From Bugula neritina (taxonomy: Eukaryota > Bryozoa > Gymnolaemata > Cheilostomatida > Bugulidae): DNA of 46,579 nt. The notes beneath the pieces are model-generated. The model was not told the origin of the DNA. It ran no database searches and was given only the letters and a program-made list of their open reading frames with translations. Position numbers and translations under genes: made by a program. Positions 36,343 through 46,579 of the stretch are shown one piece after another. Every line of letters starts with the position of its first letter. Position 1 is the stretch's first letter. The stretch covers positions 1 through 46,579 of the forward strand of contig CAXIUT010000053.1 of the NCBI GenBank assembly GCA_964035545.1, written 5' to 3'.

Positions 36343-37592
36343 ATGAATAGTATGGATTAAGCACCACTTGTAGAATACCTTCCCTGCTAAAAAAATGGAT
36401 TCCACACTGGATAGGTCCTCAATATGATCTGTCTCAACTAAGAATGTCAACAGGCTATGCTCTGCTGTTGTGTCTGTGTCGAACAAAATCACAAAGAACA
36501 TAAGTAAGTCAGTTAATATCTAGTACAAAACCTGTAAGGTTGGCTCTTTTGGAAGCAACTAAGGCATCTCAGAATATAAAACCTACTGCGTTCAACATTG
36601 ATATAGCACTTGAATTGATCAACTCACACCTCAAACAATCTATTGAAGTAAATAGATGTTTATTTAGAACTTTCATAAGTACAAAACTGAAGTTAATAGT
36701 AAAATGGAAACTATTGAACACTCACTCATTGGATATTACTCTTATTTGATTGAACAAGTTAAACTTAAAAATATTGATCCTAAAGCTGAGCTAGAACGAG
36801 CTTTTCAAGTAGTTCAGTCAGCAGCTCCTGATCCTAAAGATTACATCATATCAATAAAGAGAGTATCAGAGTTGATATCGATAAAGAAAGAAGACAAAAG
36901 TATGTCACAATCATAGATAATGACATCTCTGAACACAACTACTGAAGATCTAAGTAAAATTCTTAAAGCTAAGATGGATGACATGACTAGTAGAGCGAAT
37001 GAATTCGCTAAAGTTATGTAAGATATGAAAAAATCAATAAATCTTTGGAGAGAGTCAAGTTTCAAATTCAAATCCTAATAGCAAACACCCAGATATAAAA
37101 ATAATAAGTGACTTTGTAGTGAAAAGTAGTAATAGTTCTGGTTATAAATTTACAATAATGGAGCCAGGATTATAAGTTGGTTCACCTATAAAAGAAATAG
37201 CTTTTAAAATCAAATAATCTCATTCGAATTGGGTAGCTGTTGGCATGTGTCATAAGAAGATCGTAGCTAGTAAAAATTATGGATTTAATTTTAGTTCCAT
37301 TGGTCATGGTGCGTATATGGTCAGCGCCCAATGGTGGTAGTTGGAACAATTCAAAAGCAGAACAGAATAACAGTATTAAGGTATTTTTATTATGATTTAG
37401 TCGTTTAAATTTGCGAAGGGTGATATCATTAGCTTGAGAGTTAACTTTAGTGATAAAACAGCTCTTTTCAAGAAAAATACAGAGAAATACACTTTGAACT
37501 TCAACACGGTAGCTGATGACGAACTATGTCCTTGTGTTTTGTTTTATTATATCAACGACTAAGTGGAATTCTTGCCCAACCACAAATTTTGA
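36343..37592 (+). CDS. B-box plus SPRY-like protein (TRIM-type)
   Basis: The N-terminal B-box has C15, H21, C30, C35, a C41/C42/C45 cluster, and an intact H50-x2-H53 (NHKEHNT). A coiled-coil region follows. The C-terminal 150 residues look like a beta-sandwich of the SPRY/TRAF kind (GYKFTIMEPGLQVGSPIKEI, VAVGMCHKKIVASKNYGF, DDELCPCVLFYYINDQVEF). Two 20-nt introns (36504-36523 and 36648-36667) are well supported. One extra base near 37025-37030 must be skipped to join the coil to the sandwich. Likely a ubiquitin-ligase-related scaffold, but no RING is present. Its B-box shows what the telomere-interrupted B-box gene lacks. Confidence 0.8.
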
Positions 37593-37701
37593 TTGTTGTG
37601 CATATCATCTTTAATAATAACATATCATATTGATTAGATAAAAGTAATATAAAAGACATATATGTATATTGATTAGATATAAGTAATATAGAGGAGAAAT
37701 A

Positions 37702-38502
37702 TCAATGAATTTTAGTGCGACTGATAGATTTTTTCATTTTTTGTTTTACCATTTTACGTAATTTATCTAGCTCTGAGGACTAAAGAACGTAGATAGCATT
37801 CTTAGTGGGCTGATTATACATATTTTTGTGGTAATTTGCTTCTACTATGACTTTTTATTACCTTTATTTCTGAAGAAGGAAATGTCTTTTTTGAATATTT
37901 TGTTTATTTAAGACTATTTTTTAATATTTCTTATTATTTCTTTAAACTTTTATTCTATTTTGTTTTATTCTAATATATTTGTTTAAGATTATTCAATTAA
38001 ATTGATAATTGCTCTTCATCGATGTTGTTTCTTCTTTCTTTTTATTATTTATTCCTTTCAATACTATTAAACTACTCTTCTAGTTGACAATTAATTTTAT
38101 ACAAATGTACTTTCTATTAATTAACTAAATTTAGCTATCTTTCTATTTGATTGACTCTTTATTATTTTAAAGATAATTTCTTTCTGACTAATTGTTAAAT
38201 TGCTTCAACTTATTGATTAGATGTCCAACTTATCCTTTCATTTTACTCTTTTCCTGTTATAGTTATTAAATATTCATTTTGTGGGTATTTATTTGTGGTT
38301 TTTGGAATAATTTAAATGTGTTTTTGGTTTTGGTAGGTTGTGATGACTATTACTGACTGTAAAGAAGTTGTTCTTCTGTTTTTTTTCTTTAATGATAGCC
38401 AGCCATCTTATGTTACAATTGATCGAGTATTTAATTAGTTTTTCCTATTCTTCTAACACCACTGCTAAACCTTCTTTGTTCCTCTAGTAATATTTAATTC
38501 AT
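37702..38502 (-). CDS. Basic coiled-coil protein (frame breaks)
   Basis: Starts MNQILLEEQRRFSSGVRRIG. The central part (NEYLITITGKEQNERISWTS, then VEAIQQLVRKKL) resembles the end of a PH-like fold. It continues as a Lys/Gln-rich coil and ends VLQSSELDKLRKMVKQKMKK. At least two single-base shifts are needed, one at an A-run just after the N-terminal 75 residues and one near the C terminus. Function unknown. Confidence 0.6.
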
Positions 38503-38534
38503 TAATTATAAGAAATAACGATAAGATAGAACAA

Positions 38535-39446
38535 TCAAAGAAAAGAACGTTTATGTTTTGATGTTCGGATATCAATTGGTTCTTCTTTTAGTAATTTTTT
38601 AATTATAAAGCCAATTCCTTCAACACAGTATCTTCTGGATCTCCAAACCAAGAACGAACATGAATTCCATTTTATTTTGTAGTTAAAAGTTTTTTTATAA
38701 ATTATCTACTAATATCATTTTGGAAAGATCACGACCTACTCGCGAAAAGATCTTTTACTAAATATTTTACCTAACTTAACAGTATGTTGTCGATAAAATC
38801 TGAATTTATCTAAGGTAAATATTAAAGAACTAAATCTGCATACTATTTTAATGCACACGTGAAAATACCTATTTAGAAGTGGGGGTATTAGATCAGATAG
38901 AAATTAAATTAGATGAGGTCTTATTAGAAATTATCCTTTGTTTTATGAGTGTTTTCTGTAATGAACAAGAGTTAATCTAAATCAAGTAGAAGTGTATATT
39001 TATGTTAGGAAATGTGTCCGATGTAATGAGATGGACAAGTCGATAAGAAATCAATGTCCCAGCTACTCCAGTCATTACTAACTAATTTTGTTTGCATAGA
39101 ATTAGAGTAAATTGTAATACATAAGGTTTGTAGTATGATTTCTTATTATAGAAATTTGCTTAGTATAAAATTGCTATATTAGATGGAATTGTTTGGTCAA
39201 TAGTGTTACTTTTTTGATAAAATTATTTCTGATTGAAGAAAGATCAAACTTTTAGTTATTTGAAGGAAGAAGAGGCAAAATTATTTTAAGATCTTGAGTT
39301 GTTATTAGTTTATTTATTGTACTTTTAGTTAGTTAATGATAAATAAGATAATAGAACGAAAGAAGTTATTTGAATAGTTGAGAAAAGGCATGCTAGTTAA
39401 ATCTGTATCTTTTATTGATAAGATTTTAAACCAACAATATCAACAT
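38535..39446 (-). CDS. FCP1/NIF-type HAD phosphatase (frame breaks)
   Basis: Haloacid-dehalogenase phosphatase of the CTD-phosphatase/NLI-interacting-factor family. The nucleophile motif reads KYTLLLDLDQ-TLVHYRKH once one missing base is allowed (the DLDxT core). RPHL-QFLSDL follows, then the lysine and late acidic motifs FSRVGRDLSKMILVDNLQKN and the closing NGIHVRSWFGDPEDTVLKEL. These are strong family hallmarks. At least four single-base breaks lie between them, all consistent with lost bases in short runs. The start is uncertain: 39446 or, for the core, 39097. Substrates could be RNA polymerase II CTD or other phosphoproteins. As printed the gene cannot give one full protein. Confidence 0.75.
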
Positions 39447-39520
39447 GACTCTTTATGAATAAATAATTTGTTTAACTGATATTTGATCTTATTCTTACTT
39501 TAAACTAAAATCTAAATGAT

Positions 39521-40042
39521 TCAGATCACTTTATTCTTACAAAATATATCTTTTAACCTTTATATAATAGTTTTATGGTTCTTCTTTTTCAATAAACTTT
39601 AATAAATCTTCATCAAATGTAAAATATTTCTTTATAAATCCTTTATTTTAACTTTTTAGATATTTTTATCAAAATATGGTTTTTTGACTCTTACTGATTA
39701 AAAATTATTCAAATCGAATAAAGATCGTTTCTTTAATACCATCGATTTATCACTATTTTTTAATTTTAATCTATATTTATCATGATTCTTTTTTAACTAA
39801 TGTTTTCTTATTAAAAAATATTATTTGCTTTATCGAGATTATTTTATTGAATGTGATTTTTATGCGCTTAGATTAGGTGAAAATATTGAGTTTTCATATT
39901 AATCTGCCTAGGTTTTAAAACGGTGATGTTGGTGTGAAGGAAATCTTGAAGTTGGAGTTTTGTATTTTGTTGATGTCAGAGATTTAAAATGACCTCTATA
40001 TATTGGATATAGCTTCAAAGGGTTTCTCTAACTTGCTAACAT
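39521..40042 (-). CDS. Unknown basic protein, 173 residues
   Basis: Clean intron-free frame. Starts MLASQRNPLKLYPIYRGHFK and ends KDIFCKNKVI-TGA. It is rich in Lys, Arg, Asn and Ser and low in acidic residues, with no transmembrane segment. It may be nucleic-acid-binding or disordered. I do not recognise a family. It is divergent from the gene starting at 40230. Confidence 0.6.
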
Positions 40043-40229
40043 TTGATTATTAGCTTTATAAAATTAATGATAATATTGATTAAAATTGTATCACTTTCAA
40101 TCAAATTATTAATCCACTTAAAATCATAATATCTTTTTGAAATAATATTACTTGTAAAAGATTGGATAGATTGTCAATTATATAGAAAAAGTTAATAGAT
40201 ATAATAATCTTTATATTCGTTAAAAATAG

Positions 40230-41369
40230 ATGGAAAAGCCAATGACTGAACTAGATAACTTTATCCTCAGAAACAACCAGCAACCAACTCCTAGACGTTC
40301 TTACATCTCTTCTCAACCTCCCAAACAAATGCAACCTCACCAGACTTCCAAAAATTATCTCAATCTAAAAGAAAATAAACCTCTTATCAATAACATGTCT
40401 CGATCTCCTCGTAGATCTGTCTCTAAAAACACCTTTTCATCAAAAGAAAATTCAGAATCTTCTCTTATTATATCAAGAAAAAGGAACAAAAGCAAGAGAT
40501 CCGTTAAAACTAATAAAAGATATTGTGAAAATCATTAATAAAGTTAAGGAGTTTATCATATCAATATAGAAGGATAAAATCTCTACTATTGCTAGAGATG
40601 TGCTGCTAAACTTAAAAACCAAGGATTTCCTGTTAAATATGAAAACTCTTCTATCAATACCAATCAATAAACCTTTTAGAATAGTGGTAGTAGTGAAATG
40701 CTATCAACTTTTAGACATCTTGAAGGATATCCTCAATTCTAGACTCTTAAAGTTTTGTTAAATCATATTTACAACATGCAAGTGGAAATGAGAAATGGAG
40801 AAAATCAATCTAACAGTAACTAGATTATTTCTAAATCTTATGAATAGTTTGAAGAGTATATGGATAAAGTGGAATAAGTAGTCAAATATCATCGATAATA
40901 GGGAAGAAATTTGTATAAAAAGTTGAAGAATAATTACTAGAGACAACCAATAAATGAATAAAGTTTAATAAGTAATTCTTTAAATGACTTGTAAATAATG
41001 AAAAATGATATTGAAGGAAATATTGAATCGATTGTTACTGATGTTGATTAATCAATTTTTGAACAATGTGTATAAAGTTACAAATAAAGATTAGATTAAA
41101 TTAGCAATGTGACTCAAATTCATCAATAAAACTTTTAAAAATTTAAAAGATAAGTATAAAATATTCAACAAGAAACTTGTTAAACTATGAAAATCGATTT
41201 ATAAAAAGCTCTTAATGATAAAAATAAGTAAATCTAAGGAGATGATATTCTTTGTAATGAAGGTCTCTAGGATAACAATACATTCGAAAATCGAGGAATT
41301 GTGAAGCATCTATTTCCAGAAGAAAGAAACGTCGGTAGAAAACGAATTCAAAGTAAAAAAATGATCTGA
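40230..41369 (+). CDS. Zinc-ribbon/B-box-like N terminus with coiled coil
   Basis: 379 residues without intron. The first 95 residues are Ser/Pro/Arg-rich and disordered. Residues about 96-135 hold a C/H cluster (RYCENHQQSQGVYHINIEG, then LYYCQRCAAKLKNQGF) that resembles half a B-box or a short zinc ribbon. A coiled coil of about 230 residues follows. The third B-box-like gene in this half of the chromosome. It is tail to tail with the ligase gene (42-bp gap). Confidence 0.7.
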
Positions 41370-41411
41370 TATATGCATATTATCTTTAAAATATATAAAA
41401 TCATTATTAAA

Positions 41412-42998
41412 TCAAGTTTGATTATACATTCTCAAAAAAGTAGGAAATCGTGGTTTTCCTGATTCTTTATTAAACTATTGATATTTATATGTTATTATTG
41501 ATCCTAATTATGGAGGATTCTTTCTCATTTCATCGTTTAGTCCGCTTCCTACTTCAAATAATATCCCTTTTCCATTTCTAACTCTCAATGCTCCAGTTAC
41601 TCCTGCATTCCTTCCTGATCCCTCTCTATAACCTATCACTTCAGCTTAATCATCATAAAATGTTTTAACCTTTTGCAAAGTTTTTGACCTTTTATTTTAA
41701 TAATATGCTTCAGGCTATCTCAACATAATACCTTATCCTCCAGCTTTATTAACAATATCTAACTCTTTAAAAAGATCTTAAAAACCCTAACATAATCTAT
41801 GGGCATGGCATTTTATAAATGGATTATTTATCTTAGCTAATTCCTATTGTAATCTTTTGATTCTAACTTAAAAGGTTTATTTTAGACCTGGAGCATCAAA
41901 GACAAGATACTTTACATTTTCCCATTATGAAATTATTGGAATATTCTTTTTGATAGCCGATAAGGTTGCTGAAAACTTACCTCTTCCTATGAATAACTAT
42001 CCATCTAGTTGACTTCTAGGCCAATTTTTAGTAAAAAAGCTAGGAAAATTAAACTTATTTCCATTTCTTGAAAACATCTATGTTCCTGTCCAAATACACC
42101 TAACTCCATCTAACTTCTAACTCATAATCCAACCAGCCGGATCAACTTATTTATAATTATGAGCCAATAAACACTAAATACACTAGTTACTAGGAGGTCC
42201 AAGTCGATTATTTGGTAAGTATATATTTATTCCTTCTTATTATTTGCTGAATTCTAACTTTTAATCAATTGCAGTATTGGTCATTGATATCAGTGATTTA
42301 TTTGTGTCTTTTGAATGAGCGAATGGATTGGGAATTGTACTTTTATCTTTGCGAGTTGTTTATAAATTTCGTTATAAATGAGTAGATGTTACTATTGGTT
42401 TGTAGCCTTCTGATTAGAGTTGTCTTTATTTTCTTAAAACTAAATTAAATGCATCGTTGTAACTCGGATAGGTTCTTGTTTGACTCTGTTATTATTAACC
42501 TTTTTTACGAGTTATTTTCAATTAATTTCCTACTAAAGAATATTCTATTATTAAATCTTATTTTTGTAAACCTTTCCAAAAGGTTTTCAATGATTATTTA
42601 TTTGTGTAATCAGTTCTATTTCTTTATTATTATGTTCTATTAAAGTTGGTTTATATTTGTTTAAATTACTATTTATTTTAGATATTTTTATCTATTTTTT
42701 TTCTTCTGACTACTTTTTTATCAATAGACAAACTTTATTGAACTTTCTTAGCTGTTTTTGAGAAATATCCTTTTTGCAATTTATTTTATATTTTTTTAAT
42801 AACAGTAGCTCTAGCTAAAGTATTGTACTAATAATTTTTACTAACTTAAATAATTTTGAACTATTGATCCCTTCTTAAGACTCCTGCTCGATATTTAACA
42901 TCTCCATCTTTTATACTTACTTCCCAAAACTTATTCTTTGGACTATGTAAATATATAACTTTATTGAGATCTAATTCATAACCTTTAATTGTTTACAT
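41412..42998 (-). CDS. WGR-domain ATP-dependent DNA ligase
   Basis: Single unbroken frame of 528 residues. The N-terminal 80 residues form a WGR-like domain (LHSPKNKFWEVSIKDGDVKY, then KKIQNKLQKGYFSKT), and a second, weaker copy may lie at about 135-190. After a disordered linker the ligase core starts. Motif I is SQKLDGVRC with the adenylated Lys at about residue 295. Then come FSRNG, LDGQLFIGRG, LVFDAPG, GGQGIMLRQPEAYYQNKRSK and LQKVKTFYDDQAEVIGY, and an OB-fold end GALRVRNGKGILFEVGSGL. It seals nicks using ATP. The ligase core is compact, like bacterial and viral minimal ligases rather than LIG1/3/4. ATG 42998 is in frame and just precedes the WGR. Confidence 0.88.
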
Positions 42999-43184
42999 AA
43001 ATATCGTATTTATTAATATATAGAAAAGTTGTTTATTTATGTTTTTAGGGTATTAAAAAACAAATATTATTGTTAGTTGAATTATATCTAATTTTATTTA
43101 TGTATTTCTTATTTTGTATTTATATGTTATAGTAAATAAATCTTTTATATTTATAGTAAATAACTATTTTGTACTTATTAAATA

Positions 43185-44350
43185 ATGAAAGTAGATAATA
43201 TCGAAAAGCTATACTAAAAAAAGAAAGTTATTTTTCACTAAGTAAGCTAAATTCAAAATATATCTTCATTTGATACTCGTTGTGGATTGCTAGTTTCACA
43301 ACGAAAAAACTATTTAGTCTGTCATCTACTTCTATGGTTGGGAATCATCCTATATTACTCCACTACAGCATCTACTATTTTCTAGTAAAAATATGACAAA
43401 ATGTATGCTTTATTCGTTTTAACAGTTATTGCCAATATGGTTGTTCAAATATACTTGTGTTTGCTTGGAGGGACTGACCCGGGCATAATCCCCAAAATAT
43501 TACCAGCATACTAAAATAAAAATTTGATCAAAATACCAATAAGTGAATAAATGGTAGGCTAAAGACTCTTCAACAAGATATTCCAAATGAGCATAAAAAC
43601 CCACAATTTAAAAATAAAATACTGCAACACATGCAGAATATATCGACCGCCAAGGGTATCTCACTGTTCGATATGTAACATTTGTGTATAGAGGTTCGAT
43701 CATCACTGTCCTTGGGTGGGCATTTGTATAGGTAAAAGAAATTATAAATATTATTTTGGATTTATTGTCTCTCTAGCCATCATGAATATCATTGTTGGAA
43801 TTCAAGTTATCTATCTTTTGCTCAATATCGACCAATCAAATCATATGGTTATTTTTGTGTTTAATGTGATACTGTTTGTATATGATGCTGTTTTCTTTAT
43901 TTTTGTTATTGTTCTGATTTTGTTTCATAGTTATTTGATTCATAAAAATGTTACTACTGTGTAATTTTTTAATGATGTATGGGTGGATGTTTCTGGAAAT
44001 CCTTTCTATAAGTATTAATTTATCTATATAGAAACAAAATAGGTAAACACTGCTGTTCTTTATTTATGTTCTAATAAAAAAAATTACTTAACCCATAGCT
44101 AGAAATGATCGATCGCTAGAAACCTTAATCCAAAATGTTTTAATAAAAAAAATAAAAAATAACTATTTTAATGGCCTATGAAGATCAAAATTAAATATAA
44201 AATAAACCTAAACATAAAATATTAGATTTTATCAATAAGTTAGGTGAGATAAAGATATCTTATTAAGGAGACGAAAGTAAGAGATAATGTTTAAATCAGA
44301 GCGAGGTTAATCTCAAAGGATAGGAGACAAGTTTTTAATATATAGATTGA
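43185..44350 (+). CDS. DHHC palmitoyltransferase
   Basis: Protein S-acyltransferase. Two N-terminal transmembrane helices (about residues 58-75 and 90-112) are followed by the cysteine-rich domain beginning [15 protein letters not shown] at about residue 147, with DHHC at residues 172-175 ([20 protein letters not shown]). Two more helices follow ([20 protein letters not shown] and [20 protein letters not shown]), then the TTxE-like KNVTTVQFF and GNPFYK. A 20-nt intron at 44012-44031 links GNPFYK to [11 protein letters not shown]. Product 381 residues, membrane-embedded, acylating cytoplasmic Cys. Confidence 0.94.
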
Positions 44351-44391
44351 TTGATTTAACCTTAATCATTGTTATAAATTCATTTATTTAA

Positions 44392-45573
44392 ATGGCAAAA
44401 ACTGATGGCTTATCAATCATGTCTAGAATATTAGGAATAGTCCTTCCATCTATCTTCCTCATCACCAGCATCATCATGAACACTGCTTTCAGATAGAGTC
44501 TCTTTCTTATGGGAATTAACTAGGTTTCGACTATGCAATAGAATGATTCAGGAGTGATTGTCTTCATCTAGAATATATTTTCGCTGCTAGGTAATCCAGT
44601 AACAATCATTATTGTACTAGTTCTTGAAGTATTTTTCGTTAAAGTCAGAATAAGAAGTTTTGTACATATTATCTTTTTGCTTGGAGCTTTGTTTTACATG
44701 ACTGTGCTAAAATAACTTTTCCAAGAAACGAGACCTTATTGGTTTTAGTAATCTATTTAAATTAGATAATGGTTCTGTTCTAAAGATTTTGGTAATCCCA
44801 GTGGTCACTCTTTCATAGTTATCTTGCTTTATGAACCTGTGTTAAGTGATTTTTTCGGGACTGGACCTAAAAAGTTATGGATTATCTTGTGGTTTATAAT
44901 ATCAGTATTTGTATTAATTTCTAGAATGTATCTTGGTGCTCATAGTCTAGATCAAATCATTCTAGGTTGTCTTATAGGTTTTAGTTTTCTAATTTTATAT
45001 AAATACCAATTTCAAGTAATACTCTATGAAGCAATCGGCAACATTCTCAACCAAAAATACAAAAAACTCTATGCTTTGATAAACACAATAGTATTTGTAA
45101 TCTTTTTGGCTCTACCTATACTAATCTACGATATTAATTTAAACTAAAGACCAGTAGAAGAATCATTCTTGAATAGATACAATTCTAAATGCGATAGAAG
45201 TGTTACTTCATCGTAAATGCAGGAATTTAACCTCAAAAGTACATCTCTTGGCTTTATTGCTGTTGGTCTCTTCTATGGAATTCTTATGCTTCAAAATTAA
45301 CATAGAACGGATTTGTTATATTTTGTTGGAAAATGGAAATATCGTTCGAATTTAAGTCCTCTCTTCTTGCTTCTGGCACTAGTGATAGTAGTGGGAATTC
45401 CAGTTGGTATTTTAGGAATCATAATACCACACTTTGTTGATGTAGCCATTTTGGGTTTTGTCAGTACAGCTCTAGGAGCCACTTATGGGGGATTTGCTGT
45501 TATTTGTTTTATGGCAAAAGTACAAAATAAATATCGATTGATATCCTTCTAAAACAATTCTGGAAATGAGTGA
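44392..45573 (+). CDS. PAP2-type membrane lipid phosphatase
   Basis: 393 residues, no intron, with eight or more hydrophobic helices. The three PAP2 motifs are complete: K107...RP115 (KQLFQETRP), P136-S-G-H139 (GNPSGHSF), and S177-R-M-Y-L-G-A-H184-S-L-D187. The spacing and the following long hydrophobic C-terminal half fit sphingosine-1-phosphate or dolichyl/glucose-6-phosphate phosphatases. It dephosphorylates a lipid or sugar phosphate at the luminal face of a membrane. It starts 41 bp after the palmitoyltransferase on the same strand. Confidence 0.93.
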
Positions 45574-45666
45574 TCTTGTATATTAGTTAATAAATTAAAA
45601 ATAATTATTCTACTAATAAGTGTAGCTTTGATTGATAACAATATCAAAAGATATATTTTTTGATAA

Positions 45667-46410
45667 ATGGCTTAAAACTAAGGAGCCGGTCTAGCAGTAG
45701 ATTCTCATAAAAATGAAGAACATCACAACACAGCAGGTGAGTATATCAAGTCATCTGTGTATGGAGGACTTGATGGTCTCTGTACAACTCTTATCATCGT
45801 TATTTCTGGAGTAGGCAGTAACCAAAGTCCATCAACTATTCTCGCTCTGGGAATAGCTTCGATGATTGGAGATGGTTTGGGCATGGCAGTAGCAGATTAT
45901 CTTGGGACTAAGAGTGATGATGAATATATGACTCAAGAATAAAATCGATAGAGAAAAGAAATCGAAGAGGATCTTGATGCTGAGAAGGCTTAAATGGTGA
46001 ACATATATTTATAAATGGGTCTGTAGAAACCTGTGGCTCATGAAATCGTTGAGATATTGAGTAAGAATCAAGAAGGTTTTCTCAAGATAATGATGATTTA
46101 GGAACTACAGTTACTAGCAGGAGAATAAAATCCTTTTACTAACAGTATTGTAACATTCTTCAGCTTTACTATCTTTGGTTTAACTCCTTTGATTCCCACT
46201 ATTGTTGCCAGGATACAAGATAGTGAGTAGCTTGATTCAGGAATTATAATTGCTACTATTATTGTGGCTGTATTCTTTTTGGGAGTGTTGGGATTTGCTA
46301 AAAGTTGTGTTGGTGGGATGGTTTGGTACTTTTCTATATTTTAAACTGTCATGATTGGAGCTATTGCATCTTCTGTTGCTTTTGGTATTGGAAAAGCTTT
46401 TGATTAGTGA
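45667..46410 (+). CDS. VIT1/CCC1-family iron or manganese transporter
   Basis: 247 residues, no intron. The family core is clear: EYIKSSVYGGLDGLCTTLII, LALGIASMIGDGLGMAVADY, the charged cytoplasmic loop QRKEIEEDLDAEKAQMVNIY with conserved Glu/Met metal ligands, then three more helices (FFSFTIFGLTPLIPTIVARI, IIIATIIVAVFFLGVLGFAK, TVMIGAIASSVAFGIGKAFD). These transporters move Fe2+ or Mn2+ into vacuoles. It is the last gene before the right telomere, with its stop 66 bp from the repeats. Confidence 0.94.
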
Positions 46411-46476
46411 TTATTAGAATTTGTTCATTTAATATTTATTATGGAAATTATGTTTAAATATCATTCAATGAATCAA

Positions 46477-46579
46477 GGGGTTGGGGTTGGGGTTGGGGTT
46501 GGGGTTGGGGTTGGGGTTGGGGTTGGGGTTGGGGTTGGGGTTGGGGTTGGGGTTGGGGGGGTTGGGGTTGGGGGTTGGG
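46477..46579. repeat. Right macronuclear telomere (GGGGTT)n
   Basis: Seventeen or so GGGGTT units reading outward to the last base, with one run of seven G near the end. It is preceded by 66 bp of AT-rich DNA after the last stop codon. Confidence 0.97.

Overview
The window reads as a complete small macronuclear chromosome of an oligohymenophorean ciliate. It starts with CCCCAA repeats (1-78) and ends with GGGGTT repeats (46477-46579). Reading frames only make sense when TAA and TAG are glutamine and TGA is the sole normal stop. The DNA is AT-rich, genes are packed on both strands with short gaps, and every confidently placed intron is exactly 20 nt (GT...AG). The telomere unit is Tetrahymena-like and the tiny introns are Paramecium-like. 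I cannot name the species.

Layout, left to right. 0.2-5.4 kb: a coiled-coil protein, two unknown proteins and a GST-fold (eEF1B-gamma-like) protein. 5.4-11.6 kb: an S28 serine carboxypeptidase and a giant type I membrane protein. 12.2-18.7 kb: two 127-residue C2H2 zinc-finger paralogues flank NC2-alpha (histone fold), a MORN-repeat protein and a full-length mitochondrial NAD(P) transhydrogenase. 18.9-24.2 kb: a minus-strand run of a small protein, a RING/B-box/coiled-coil protein, a twin-CX9C mitochondrial protein, a cyclic-nucleotide-binding-domain protein and a coiled-coil protein. Two internal telomeric arrays sit in this run. 24.3-29.6 kb: a short coiled coil, phosphoacetylglucosamine mutase, and coiled-coil and membrane proteins. 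29.6-36.3 kb: an LRR/coiled-coil protein, a protein-kinase-like gene and a phosphatidylinositol 4-kinase. 36.3-41.4 kb: a B-box/SPRY-like protein, a coiled-coil protein, an FCP1/NIF-like phosphatase and two unknown proteins. 41.4-46.4 kb: a WGR + ATP-dependent DNA ligase fusion, a DHHC palmitoyltransferase, a PAP2 lipid phosphatase and a VIT1/CCC1-type transporter.

The most unusual signal is the pair of internal GGGGTT arrays. The first (19775-19955) lies in frame inside the RING/B-box gene, at the point where the last two B-box histidines should be. The second (22410-22484) lies in the 3' end of the coiled-coil gene, 25 bp before the next start codon. Both point the same way as the right chromosome end, so they are not a simple end-to-end fusion. 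Other points of note are the fixed 20-nt intron length, the WGR-ligase fusion, the equal-length zinc-finger pair, and single-base frame breaks that cluster in a few genes while the others are clean. Most of those breaks are probably sequence errors, and they limit exon-level precision in those genes. The genes are mostly unrelated housekeeping and structural functions. I see no operon logic, as expected for a ciliate.
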